From Paucimonas sp. (GTDB lineage: Bacteria > Pseudomonadota > Gammaproteobacteria > Pseudomonadales > Pseudomonadaceae): DNA of 64,000 nt. The notes under the pieces were generated by a model, which was given only the letters and a program-made list of their open reading frames with translations, was not told the DNA's origin and did not search any database. Location: NCBI GenBank assembly GCA_031253995.1, contig JAIRVG010000052.1, forward strand, positions 124,001-188,000, in the 5' to 3' direction. Below, in pieces: positions 1 to 9,259 of this stretch (position 1 is its first letter; each line of letters opens with the position of its first letter). A program made the translations under genes and the position numbers.

Positions 1-2
1 TC

Positions 3-3000
3 ACCCTGCTTGACGTCCTCGCCAGCAACGGCAAGATCGCCTTCCAGAACGCCGGCGACACCGTGGTCGGCCAGCTGCAGGCCAGCGGCACCATCGACTT
101 CAAGGTGTCCGGCAACGTCACCGACGGCAACGGCTCGGCGGCCAACTTCATCACCAGCGGCCTGAGCGCAGCGGTGAAGTCGTTCGGTACCAGCGGCGAC
201 GCCCTCGAAATCCAGGTCGACGAACTGGTGATCGACGCTGCCAACGGTGGCATCTACGCGCGCCAGGCCAGCGGCAACCTGATCTCCCTCAAGCAGATCA
301 CCAGCGGCGGCACCGGCAGTGACATCCAGATCCAGGCCGACGGCAGCATCAAGCTGGGCAACGTCAATGCCGGTGGCAACAACGTCAAGATCGCCGCCGG
401 TGGCAGCATCGAAGACGGCCGTAGCAGCACCGCCAACGCCAACGTCGTGGCCCGCTCGCTGGACATCAGCGCGCCGAACGGCATCGGCCAGCACGGCGAC
501 CTGGCCCTGGACGTCAGCTTCCTCTCCGCCGCAGGCGGCAGCGGTGGCGTCACCGCAACCAACGCCGGCGCCGTGGCCGTCGACGCCAGCTCGCTGACCG
601 GCAAGGGCACCAGCGCGATCAACATCGTCGCGACCGCCATCACCATCCTCGACAACAGCGGCGGCACCATCACCATGGATGGCGGCTCGCTGGTGCTGAA
701 GGCGACTTCGGGCAACATCGTCTTCCTCAACCAGAACGACACCATCTACCTGCCAGGTGGCGGCAGCATCACCCTGATCGCGACCTCCAAGGCCAGCGCC
801 GAGATCCCGGGCTACGACGGCGTGATCATCGCCGGCAACCTGAAGACCGACGGCGGCAACATCACCCTGCAGGCGCAGTCCAACATCACCATCGGCATGC
901 TCGATGCCGGCACCACCGGCAACGTCACCGTGGCTTCGGCCGGCGGCGTGATCCTCGACGGCAACGGTACCGCGCAGAACATCCGCGGCAACAACGTCAG
1001 CCTGACCGCCAGCACCCCGAGCAAGTACACCGCCGAGCTGACCCGTGACACCGCCATCGCCGAATACTCGGCGCGTGACGCGGAAGCCGCGGCCAAGCTG
1101 CTGCAGCTGAACATCCTCATCCAGCAACTGAAGGACTACGAGGCCCTGGTGACCTCGGCCACCCTGCAGAACAGCCTGGCCGAGCTCAGCCAGCGCCTGG
1201 CCGAGATCGCTGCGAACAACCAGTCGGCCAAGGTCGACAGCATGTCGGCCAAGGCCGACGCGCTGAACACCGCGCTCAACGCCGCCACCGTGGTGCGTAA
1301 CGCCGCCGCCGTGATCGCCGGTGCCGCCCAGGCCGTGCCGTTCTCCGGTGACGCCGGTGCCGACGCCGCCTTCGCCGTGGTCGACCTGGTGATGTCCGCT
1401 GCCTCCCTGGCGCTGGACAGCTGGGAGCGCTACAGCCTGGCACCGCAGCAGGACCTGCTGGTGGAGCTGAACAACACCCTGGACGTGGCCAACGCAGCGG
1501 TCTACACCGCGGCGACCAACCTGGCGACCACCACCCAGATCCGCGACACCACCGCGACCTCGAAGGCTACCGCCGACCTGGCCGTGTTCAAGGCCAACAC
1601 CGCCCGCGATGCCTCCCTCCAGGTGCGCAAGCAGGCCGTGGCCGCCTACAACCTGAACCAGCAGATCGACAGCTCGGCCGACAAGCCGCTGGGCATCACC
1701 GCCAACCGCCTGGACATCAACAACGGCGGGGTCATCGACTCCAGCCTGTACCTGAACTCCACCGGCAGCCTGGGCCTGGGTGACATCACCGTGGCCAGCG
1801 GGCAGAAGATCGTCGCCGATGCCGCCGGCAACGTCGGTGTGGTCGGCAACGTCAACAGCGACACGTCCATCAGCCTCAAGGCTGGCCAGGCCATCCTCGG
1901 CCAGGGCGGCGTGCTGGCGACCCCGGACCTGAAGATGGTGGCCGGCAATGGCATCGGTGCCCTGACTGCCGTCAACACCAAGACCGACCGCGTCGCGGCC
2001 GATGCCGGCAACGGCGGCGTGGCCATCGTCAACGCCAACGGCGGCGCACTGCTGACCATCGGCACCCAGGGTGCCGTGAAGGGCATCAGCGGCGCCGGTG
2101 ACATCAGCGTCACCACCGACGGTTCGCTGAAGATCGACCAACTGGTGAAGGACAGCACTCACAGCCACACCGTGAGCCTGACCTCCAGCAACGGCGCGAT
2201 CATCGACGGCAACACCGTCGACCGCAACGTCCAGGGCGGCACCCTGGTGGCCAAGGCCACCGGCGCCATCGACCTGGATACCGAAGTCGACACCCTGAAC
2301 GCCGAAGTCACCAACGCCGGCAACATCACCGTGCGTGAAGCCAACGCGGTGACCGCGCGCAACCTGACCACCGCCAGCGGCAACATCGACCTCAAGGCCG
2401 GTGGTGCAGTGGTCGTCGCTAGCCTCGACGCCGGTACCGGCACCATCGGCCTGCAGGCCGACGGCGCGATCGACGATGACCAGGACAACAGCACCCTGAT
2501 CGTCGCCGACACCCTGAACATCCACGCAGCGGGCAGTGTCGGTGCCACCGGCAGCAACACCCAGCGTCACCTGGACACCCAGGTCAACACCGTCAACGTC
2601 ACCGCCGCCGGCGAGGTCAACCTGGCCGAAGTCGACGACCTGACCGTGGGCACCCTGGAAACCGACCACGGCAACGTCACCGTCACCACCGGTGGTTCGC
2701 TGAACATCGGCAGCATCAGCACCGACACCAGCGGCAGCGATACCGTGTCCCTGGTGGCCGGCAACCAGATCACCAACGCCAAGACCGATGGCACCAGCAA
2801 CATCGATGCGGCCAGGCTGTCGCTGTATGCCGCCAACGGCATCGGCAATGCCAAGGCCGTCGACGTCAAGGTCGCCAACCTGGAAGCCTATGCCGACCAG
2901 GGCAGCATCAAGGTCAACGACCTGGAGGGCGACCTGGTCATCGGTGGTGTCACGCCGAACCTGGGCAACACCGCCATCAGCGGCCTGAACAACGCCAACG

Positions 3001-6000
3001 GCGACATCGAAGTCAGCACCGCCGGCAACCTGACCATCGACGAAAGCGTGCGCAACTACGGCGACGGCGCGGCGCGCCTGACCGCGGGCGGCAACGTCCA
3101 GCAGAACGCCAACGTCCTCACCGACAATGGCGACATCCTGGTCAAGGCCGGTGGCGACATCGACATGCTCCAGTCCGTCCGCACCAGGTCCCTGGGTGCA
3201 GGCAACCTGGTCTACAACGCGGGTGGCAAGGCCAGCCTGGAAGAAATCACCGCGGTCACCGGCAACGTCGAGCTGAAGGCGGAGCGGGGCAACCTGGTGC
3301 TGAACCAGGGCGTGCAGACCGACGAAGGCAGCGTCACCGCCCATGCGGGCGGCAACCTGGTGGCCGAGGACTTCGTCCGGGTCAACAGCTCTGGCGACGT
3401 GCAACTGACGGCGCTGGGCAACCTGACCCACAAGTCCTATGTCTCCACCAACGCCGGTAGCCTGCGCATCGGCGCCATGGGCGACATCACTGCGCTGGCC
3501 AACGCCACCGTGGTCACCCAGGGCGACATCACCTACCTCGGCTTCGGCAACGTCAGCCTGCAGCAGGTGAGCACCGAAGGTGGCGACCTCAGCCTGAGTG
3601 CTGGCGGCAACCTGGTGCAGAACGACGTGGTGCGTACCGCCGTGGGCGACATCGTCGCCAAGGCCGGCGGCGACCTGACGACCCTGGCGGCAACCCGTGT
3701 CGACGGTAGCGGCAACATCGACTACAGCGCCGGCGGCAACGTCAGCCTGCAGCAGCTGACCACCAACGGCGGCAACATCGACCTCAAGGCCACTGGCAAC
3801 CTGGTGCAGAACGCCCAGGTACAGACTGCGGCGGGCAACCTGAAGGCGCACGCCGACGGCAACCTGACCACCCTGGCCGACAGCTCGGTGCAGGGTACCG
3901 GCAATGTCGACTACAGCGCTGGCGGCAACATCGACCTGCAACAGCTCACCACCGGCAGCGGCAACATCGTCGTCGATGCGGGCGGCAACCTGAACCAGCA
4001 CGCGCTGATCCAGACCGGCGCCGGCAACCTCACCGCGAAAGCGGGTGGCGACCTGACCATGGACGTCGGTACCCAGGCCGATGTCGTCGGCCAGGGCGAC
4101 GTGGCCTACAGCGCTGGCAACAACCTGGTCATCGACCAGGTCGGCACCGCCAACGGCAACGTGGCACTGACCGCGACCACCGGTGACATCCAGGTCCAGG
4201 GCACTGCTGCACGCAACGTGACCGCCAGGCAGCTGACCGCCAACGCGGGCGGCAACATCGGCACCAACGACGCGCTGCGTACCGCTGTCGACACCCTGGT
4301 GGCTTCGGCCAGCAATGGTTCGATCGTGGTCGACGAAGCTGACGCCGTCACCCTCGACCACGTTGCCGCGGCCAATGGCCTGGTAGCGCTGAACGCGGGC
4401 GACATCACCATCAACCAGCTGCAGGGCGAGAGCATCTCCCTGGACTCCACCGGCAAGGTGGTGACCGCCAACGGCGGCCTGGTCAAGGGCGGCAGCCTGA
4501 ACGTGTCGGCACAGACCGGTGTCAACCTGCACACCGCAGTGGACAGCGCCACCGTCAGCAACGCCAGCGGCAACATCGCCCTGGCCGAAGACGACGGCAT
4601 CACCCTGAGCCGTGTCACCACCAACGACGGCAATGTCAGCGTTACCGCTGGCGGCGATATCGGCGTGAGCAGCGTCACCGCCAGCAACGGCAACGTGGCC
4701 CTGACCTCCACCGGTGGCGCCATCGTCACCCAGCAGCCGACCTTCTTCGCTCGCCTGCTGGCCCGTGTGGCCCAGGCCACCGGTATCACTGGTGATCGCG
4801 TCGACCTGAGCGCGGCCAATGGCCTGGGCAACGGTTCACAAGGTGCGCTGCAACTCCACGGCAACACCGTTGCCGCCAGCACCACCGGCGGCGACGTCAA
4901 CCTGGCGCAGAGCCAGGCCGTGACCCTGGAGAACGTCAGTACCGGCAACGGCAACATCGCCGTGAGCGTCGCCGACGGCAATGCCACCCTGGGTTCGGTG
5001 AGCGGTACCGGCAACGTGGCCCTGACCACCGAGAACGGTGCCCTGGTCGATGATGGCAATGGCAGCACCCGGGTCAAGGGCGATGCCGTGAACCTGACCG
5101 CCAGCAATGGCATGACCGTGCAGACCCAGGCCAACAGCGTCAACGCCCAGGCCGCTGCCGGCAACGTCAGCATCAATGAAGCCGACGGCCTCAACCGCCT
5201 GACCGTGAACAGCGCCAATGGCGACGTCGCGGTCACCAGCCAGACCGGCAACATCGGCCTGGACGTGGTCAACGCGGCCGGTCACGACGTCAGCCTCAAC
5301 GCTGCCGCCGGTGCCATCCGCGATGCCAACAACAACGGCGGCAACAATGTCACCGCGCAGAGCGCCAACCTGGTTGCCAGCAATGGCGTCGGCCAGGCCG
5401 GCAACGCGCTGGAAGTCAACGTGCAGTCCCTGGCGGCTTCGGCCGGCAACGGCGGCGCCAACCTGGCAAGCACCTCGACTTCGGCGTTGAACCTGGCGTC
5501 GCTGACCACCGCACAGGGTGACATCGCCCTGGCCACTGCTGGCGACCTCAATGTCAACGGCGCGGTGACCAACGCTGGCGCGGGCAACATTGCCCTGAAC
5601 GGTGTCAACGTCAACCAGAACGCCAACATCACCACCAGTGGTCGCGGCAATGTCAGCGTCAACGGTAGTGGCAACGTCACCATGGCGGCCAACACCACCA
5701 CCAGCACCGACACCGGTACCGTCAGCTACCAGGGCGGCAACACCATCAAGGTTGCGTCGATCCAGACGGCCAACACCCCGGGTGGCGGCAAGGTGGTCTT
5801 CGTTGCGCCGCAGGTCCTGGACAACATGCCGGGCGTGGCCAACGTGCGCGCCTGGCAGGTGTCGCTGAATGCCGGCAACGGCAGCGAGGCGCTGGTCAAG
5901 GAGCTGATGGGTGACGTCAACGACTCGTCCACCGTCGACCTGGGCAACCGCGTGATCGGTGGCAGCCTGGCGGAAAGCCGTCGCTTCATGGAAGCGCTGC

Positions 6001-6131
6001 TGCAGCCGGCGATCATCCAGCAGACCGGTCCGGAGAAGCTGTTCGATGCCGGCCTGCTCACCACCAGGCAGGTCAGCCCGTACAACGGCTTCATCGAAGG
6101 TGAGGATGGCGTGATGACTTACAACAAGTAA
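3..6131 (+). CDS. Filamentous haemagglutinin-like giant adhesin, C-terminal part (5' end outside window)
   Basis: The reading frame is open from the first bases (frame beginning at position 3) to a TAA at 6129-6131, so at least 2,042 residues are seen and the true start lies upstream. The protein is built almost entirely of short beta-helix-like units of the type GNI-x-L-x-A-x-G-N-V, rich in Asn, Gly, Thr, Ala and Val. I see no cysteine. This matches large secreted or surface adhesins with FHA-type right-handed beta-helices. Two stretches break the pattern: an Ala/Leu/Gln-rich, probably helical insert at about nt 1012-1690, and a short basic-hydrophobic stretch near nt 4735-4790. Near-identical units of about 63 residues repeat at nt 3520-4090. 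The last ~75 residues lose the repeat and form a compact end, possibly a secretion or anchoring tail. The N-terminal secretion signal and any TpsB partner are outside the window, so the export route cannot be assigned. Confidence 0.85.
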   Translation, partial: TLLDVLASNGKIAFQNAGDTVVGQLQASGTIDFKVSGNVTDGNGSAANFITSGLSAAVKSFGTSGDALEIQVDELVIDAANGGIYARQASGNLISLKQITSGGTGSDIQIQADGSIKLGNVNAGGNNVKIAAGGSIEDGRSSTANANVVARSLDISAPNGIGQHGDLALDVSFLSAAGGSGGVTATNAGAVAVDASSLTGKGTSAINIVATAITILDNSGGTITMDGGSLVLKATSGNIVFLNQNDTIYLPGGGSITLIATSKASAEIPGYDGVIIAGNLKTDGGNITLQAQSNITIGMLDAGTTGNVTVASAGGVILDGNGTAQNIRGNNVSLTASTPSKYTAELTRDTAIAEYSARDAEAAAKLLQLNILIQQLKDYEALVTSATLQNSLAELSQRLAEIAANNQSAKVDSMSAKADALNTALNAATVVRNAAAVIAGAAQAVPFSGDAGADAAFAVVDLVMSAASLALDSWERYSLAPQQDLLVELNNTLDVANAAVYTAATNLATTTQIRDTTATSKATADLAVFKANTARDASLQVRKQAVAAYNLNQQIDSSADKPLGITANRLDINNGGVIDSSLYLNSTGSLGLGDITVASGQKIVADAAGNVGVVGNVNSDTSISLKAGQAILGQGGVLATPDLKMVAGNGIGALTAVNTKTDRVAADAGNGGVAIVNANGGALLTIGTQGAVKGISGAGDISVTTDGSLKIDQLVKDSTHSHTVSLTSSNGAIIDGNTVDRNVQGGTLVAKATGAIDLDTEVDTLNAEVTNAGNITVREANAVTARNLTTASGNIDLKAGGAVVVASLDAGTGTIGLQADGAIDDDQDNSTLIVADTLNIHAAGSVGATGSNTQRHLDTQVNTVNVTAAGEVNLAEVDDLTVGTLETDHGNVTVTTGGSLNIGSISTDTSGSDTVSLVAGNQITNAKTDGTSNIDAARLSLYAANGIGNAKAVDVKVANLEAYADQGSIKVNDLEGDLVIGGVTPNLGNTAISGLNNANGDIEVSTAGNLTIDESVRNYGDGAARLTAGGNVQQNANVLTDNGDILVKAGGDIDMLQSVRTRSLGAGNLVYNAGGKASLEEITAVTGNVELKAERGNLVLNQGVQTDEGSVTAHAGGNLVAEDFVRVNSSGDVQLTALGNLTHKSYVSTNAGSLRIGAMGDITALANATVVTQGDITYLGFGNVSLQQVSTEGGDLSLSAGGNLVQNDVVRTAVGDIVAKAGGDLTTLAATRVDGSGNIDYSAGGNVSLQQLTTNGGNIDLKATGNLVQNAQVQTAAGNLKAHADGNLTTLADSSVQGTGNVDYSAGGNIDLQQLTTGSGNIVVDAGGNLNQHALIQTGAGNLTAKAGGDLTMDVGTQADVVGQGDVAYSAGNNLVIDQVGTANGNVALTATTGDIQVQGTAARNVTARQLTANAGGNIGTNDALRTAVDTLVASASNGSIVVDEADAVTLDHVAAANGLVALNAGDITINQLQGESISLDSTGKVVTANGGLVKGGSLNVSAQTGVNLHTAVDSATVSNASGNIALAEDDGITLSRVTTNDGNVSVTAGGDIGVSSVTASNGNVALTSTGGAIVTQQPTFFARLLARVAQATGITGDRVDLSAANGLGNGSQGALQLHGNTVAASTTGGDVNLAQSQAVTLENVSTGNGNIAVSVADGNATLGSVSGTGNVALTTENGALVDDGNGSTRVKGDAVNLTASNGMTVQTQANSVNAQAAAGNVSINEADGLNRLTVNSANGDVAVTSQTGNIGLDVVNAAGHDVSLNAAAGAIRDANNNGGNNVTAQSANLVASNGVGQAGNALEVNVQSLAASAGNGGANLASTSTSALNLASLTTAQGDIALATAGDLNVNGAVTNAGAGNIALNGVNVNQNANITTSGRGNVSVNGSGNVTMAANTTTSTDTGTVSYQGGNTIKVASIQTANTPGGGKVVFVAPQVLDNMPGVANVRAWQVSLNAGNGSEALVKELMGDVNDSSTVDLGNRVIGGSLAESRRFMEALLQPAIIQQTGPEKLFDAGLLTTRQVSPYNGFIEGEDGVMTYNK
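3520..4090 (+). repeat. Three to four tandem ~63-codon repeats inside the adhesin gene
   Basis: Within the adhesin, units beginning with a GDI/GNI/GNV-x-Y motif followed by GGN and LQQ, then a GGN/ATGNL-VQN block and an AGGDL/ADGNL-TTL block, recur about every 189 bases. The motif starts near 3524, 3713 and 3902, and a degenerate copy follows near 4100. The spacing of 63 codons would equal about three beta-helix turns. Such repeats are prone to slippage and to copy-number differences between strains. Confidence 0.7.
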
Positions 6132-6151
6132 GTTTCAGCGCTGGCAAGAAG

Positions 6152-6185
6152 AAAGGCCGCCGGGTTCGCCCGGTGGCCTTTTTTT
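6152..6185 (+). terminator. Rho-independent terminator of the adhesin gene
   Basis: A G+C-rich stem (AAAGGCC-G-CCGGG paired with CCCGG-T-GGCCTTT, TTCG tetraloop) is followed by a run of seven T. It begins 20 bases after the stop codon. Confidence 0.9.
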
Positions 6186-6350
6186 GTGGGCCTGCACCCG
6201 CCTTGTTCAATGCAGCGCCCATTCCTTTTGCGCACACGCTAAATCCCGCGTTGCGAACATGTAGGAATTAGTCCATTTTGTGTGTTGATCTTTCGATCAG
6301 ATTCCAGCAATTGGCCATCACGAGGTCATTCCATAGAGTCCAGCCCCCCT

Positions 6351-6965
6351 ATGCAACCCACGTCCCTCGATGTCGCTTCGGCGCCGGTCCTGAAAGCCCT
6401 GCGTGCCAGCACCGGCGAATTGCATATCGCACTGGAAAAACGCCTGCCTTTCTTCTCCGACACCCTGGATATCCCGGCCTTTCTCCTGCTGATGCAGGCT
6501 TACCACGGCTTCTATTCACCGCTGGAAGCCGCGTTGCAGCGGGCCTGCGGGCCTTCCACCGATTTCGACTTGCACCCCCGCTACAAGACCGCCACCTTGC
6601 GCGACGACCTGCAGACCCTGGGCCTGTCGGCTGCGGTGCTGGCCGACCTGCCGGCATGCACCGAGCTGCCGCGGCTCGATTCGCCGGCCGCCTGCCTCGG
6701 CGTGCTCTACGTCCTTGAGGGCGCGACCCTCGGCGGCCAGGTGCTACGTCGGGAAATCCATGGCCGCCTGGGCCTGGACGCCAGCAATGGCGCGGCGTTT
6801 CTCGACGTCTATGGCGCCGACACCGGTCGCCGCTGGCGCGCCTTTCTCATCTACCTGTGCAGCCGCCCGCTGGACGCCGCCGAGTGCGCCGTCGTGGTTG
6901 CGGCCGCGCAGCAGACATTCCGCTGTTTCGAACGCTGGCTGGAAAGCCGGGAGGTACTGCTATGA
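6351..6965 (+). CDS. bphO: Heme oxygenase, bacteriophytochrome-associated (BphO)
   Basis: This 204-residue biliverdin-forming heme oxygenase of the BphO/HemO type cleaves heme to biliverdin, the chromophore needed by the phytochrome encoded next. Family features visible are the proximal-His region (TGELHIALEKRLPF, His near residue 25) and the distal-helix glycine motif (LEGATLGGQVLRREI) in the middle. The ATG at 6351 was chosen because upstream GTG/TTG candidates (from 6282) would add an unconserved-looking leader; the ribosome site before 6351 is weak. Its stop overlaps the start of bphP by four bases (ATGA), so the two are translationally coupled. Length fits the family (about 190-210 residues). 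Confidence 0.9.
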   Translation: MQPTSLDVASAPVLKALRASTGELHIALEKRLPFFSDTLDIPAFLLLMQAYHGFYSPLEAALQRACGPSTDFDLHPRYKTATLRDDLQTLGLSAAVLADLPACTELPRLDSPAACLGVLYVLEGATLGGQVLRREIHGRLGLDASNGAAFLDVYGADTGRRWRAFLIYLCSRPLDAAECAVVVAAAQQTFRCFERWLESREVLL

Positions 6966-9199
6966 CCCCAGAAGAGCAGGAGGCCTTCGAAGAACTGCTG
7001 GCCAACTGTGCCAATGAACCGATCCGCTTTCCCGGCGCGATCCAGCCCCATGGCGTACTGCTCACCCTGAGCGAGCCAGCCCTGTCGATCATCCAGATCA
7101 GCGCCAACGTCGAGTCCCTGCTGGGACGCGAGCCGCAGGCACTGGTCGGCCAGGCGCTGGACAGCCTGCTCGGCGCCGGGCCGGTCGCCGCGCTGCGCGA
7201 TACCCTGCAACAGCCGATCCTGTCGAACGAGTCGCCGCTTCAGGTGCAGCTCAACGGCCTGACCTTCGACGGCCTGGTGCACCGCCACGACGGCGTGCTG
7301 ATCCTCGAACTGGAAGTGCAGGCCCGGCATTTCGGGCCCGAGAGCATCGCCGGCAACCTGGTCAACCTCGGGCGCATGCTCCAGCGCCTGCAGGCAGCCC
7401 GTTCGCTGCAGGCGCTGTACGACATCAGCGTGCGCGAAATCCAGGCCATGACCGGCTACGACCGGGTACTGATCTACCGTTTCGAGGAAGAAGGCCACGG
7501 CCAGGTGATCGCCGAAGCGTCCGCGCCGGCCATGGAGCTGTTCAATGGCCTGTTCTTCCCGGCCTCCGACATCCCCCAGCAGGCCCGTGACCTCTACCGC
7601 AGCAACTGGCTGCGCATCATCCCCGACGCCGACTACCAGGCGGTGCCGCTGGTGCCGCGCCTGCGCCCGGACACCGAGGCGCCGCTGGACATGAGCTTCG
7701 CCACCTTGCGCAGCGTGTCGCCGATCCACTGCCAGTACATGAAGAACATGGGCGTGCTGTCGTCCATGAGCATCTCGTTGCTCAAGGATGGCGAGCTGTG
7801 GGGCCTGATCAGTTGCGGCAACCGCCAGCCTCTGCATGTTCCCCACGAGCTGCGCATGGCCTGCCAGGCCATCGGCCAGGTCCTGTCGCTGCAGATCAGT
7901 GCCATGGAAGCGCTGGAGATCAGCCGCCAGCGCGAGGAAAAGATCGAGGCGCTGGCGCTGCTCAAGCAGGCGATGAACGACTCGCCGCAGAACGTCTTCG
8001 ACGGGCTTGCCCAGCAGCCTGAGGTGTTGATGGCGCTGGCCGATGCCGTCGGCATCGCGATCATCGAAGACAAGCAACTGCATCGCTACGGCAACTGCCC
8101 GCCCCCCGAGGAGATTCGTGCCCTGCACAAATGGTTGCAGCAGGGCGGCGAGCCGGTCTTCGCCAGCCACAATCTCTCCAGCGTGTATCCCCCGGCCGAG
8201 GCTTACCAGCACGTCGCCAGCGGCGTGCTCGCCATGAGCCTGCCCAAGCCGGTGGACAATGGCGTGCTGTGGTTCCGTCCGGAGGTGAAGGAAAGCATCA
8301 ACTGGAGCGGCGACCCGAAGAAACCGCTGGACCTGGAGAACTCCGAAACCGGCCTGCGCCTGCGGCCACGGACCTCGTTCGAGATCTGGAAGGTGGAGAT
8401 GGCCGGTATCTCGCGCAAGTGGAGCCCGGGTGACCTGTTCGCGGCCAATGACCTGCGCCGTTCCGCCCTGGAAAACGACCTGGCTCGCCAGGTTCGCCGC
8501 GAGCAGCAGGCGGTGCGGGCCCGCGACGAACTGGTGGCGGTGGTTTCCCATGACCTGCGCAACCCGATGACGGTGATCTCCATGCTCTGCGGCATGATGC
8601 AGAAATCCTTCAGCTCCGACGGCCCGCACACCTCGCGGCGCATCGCCACGGCCATCGACACCATGCAGCAGGCGGCGGGGCGGATGAGCACGCTGCTCGA
8701 TGACCTGCTGGACACCTCGAAGATCGATGCCGGGCGCTACACCATCTCGCCGAAGCTGCTCGACGTCAGTCAGATCTTCGAAGAGACCCAGGCGTTGCTG
8801 GCGCCGCTGGCATTGAACAAGGACATCAGCATCGCCTTCGAGGCCGAGCCCGACCTGAAGATCAACGCAGACCCGGAGCGGCTGTTCCAGGTGCTGTCGA
8901 ACCTGGTGGGCAACGCCATCAAGTTCACCCCGAGGCTGGGTGCGGTGGGGGTGCATGCGGCGCTGGGTGGCAACGAGATCGTGTTTACCGTGCGCGACAA
9001 CGGCGAAGGCATCCCGGCGGATCAGTTGCCCCATGTATTCGAGCGCTACTGGACGATCAAGGACGGCAACCCGACTGGCACCGGGCTGGGGCTGTATATC
9101 ACCCAGGGCATCGTCGAGGCCCATGGCGGGCGGATCGAGGCCAGGAGTGAGGTAGGGAAGGGGACGGAGTTCAGGTTTACGATGCCGGTGGGCGTTTAG
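6962..9199 (+). CDS. bphP: Bacteriophytochrome histidine kinase (BphP)
   Basis: A 745-residue red/far-red photoreceptor kinase. Order of domains: PAS with the biliverdin-binding cysteine Cys16 (NCANEPIRFPGAIQPHG), GAF with the DIP motif (FPASDIPQQAR) and the chromophore-pocket His (SPIHCQYMKNMGV), PHY, then a HisKA/HATPase module with H-box His530 (VVSHDLRNPM), N-box (NLVGNAIKF), G1 (DNGEGIP) and G2 (GTGLGLY). The start at 6962 is set by the ATGA overlap with bphO and a GGGAGG site just upstream. Chromophore synthesis and photosensor come from one transcript. No receiver-domain partner follows directly, so the cognate regulator must be elsewhere. Confidence 0.95.
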   Translation: MTPEEQEAFEELLANCANEPIRFPGAIQPHGVLLTLSEPALSIIQISANVESLLGREPQALVGQALDSLLGAGPVAALRDTLQQPILSNESPLQVQLNGLTFDGLVHRHDGVLILELEVQARHFGPESIAGNLVNLGRMLQRLQAARSLQALYDISVREIQAMTGYDRVLIYRFEEEGHGQVIAEASAPAMELFNGLFFPASDIPQQARDLYRSNWLRIIPDADYQAVPLVPRLRPDTEAPLDMSFATLRSVSPIHCQYMKNMGVLSSMSISLLKDGELWGLISCGNRQPLHVPHELRMACQAIGQVLSLQISAMEALEISRQREEKIEALALLKQAMNDSPQNVFDGLAQQPEVLMALADAVGIAIIEDKQLHRYGNCPPPEEIRALHKWLQQGGEPVFASHNLSSVYPPAEAYQHVASGVLAMSLPKPVDNGVLWFRPEVKESINWSGDPKKPLDLENSETGLRLRPRTSFEIWKVEMAGISRKWSPGDLFAANDLRRSALENDLARQVRREQQAVRARDELVAVVSHDLRNPMTVISMLCGMMQKSFSSDGPHTSRRIATAIDTMQQAAGRMSTLLDDLLDTSKIDAGRYTISPKLLDVSQIFEETQALLAPLALNKDISIAFEAEPDLKINADPERLFQVLSNLVGNAIKFTPRLGAVGVHAALGGNEIVFTVRDNGEGIPADQLPHVFERYWTIKDGNPTGTGLGLYITQGIVEAHGGRIEARSEVGKGTEFRFTMPVGV

Positions 9200-9210
9200 G
9201 CATTGTCCGG

Positions 9211-9245
9211 GCGGTTGATTCGAGTGCGTTTGTCGAATCAACCGC
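9211..9245. terminator. Perfect 13-bp hairpin between convergent bphP and ABC exporter genes
   Basis: GCGGTTGATTCGA pairs exactly with TCGAATCAACCGC around a 9-base loop. It lies in the 60-base gap between two convergent stop codons, so it probably ends transcription from both sides, although neither side has a strong T-run. Confidence 0.6.
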
Positions 9246-9259
9246 AGCCTGTCTTGAAA

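Noticed and set aside
3520..4090. CRISPR-like regular repeats
   Set aside because: The periodicity is in frame with the adhesin gene, the units are 189 bases long with no spacers, and no cas gene is nearby.
6851..9241. 796-codon open frame on the minus strand across bphP
   Set aside because: It is antisense to a well-recognised phytochrome gene and is open only because of the high third-position GC; its translation is His/Gln/Arg-rich low-complexity without any domain.
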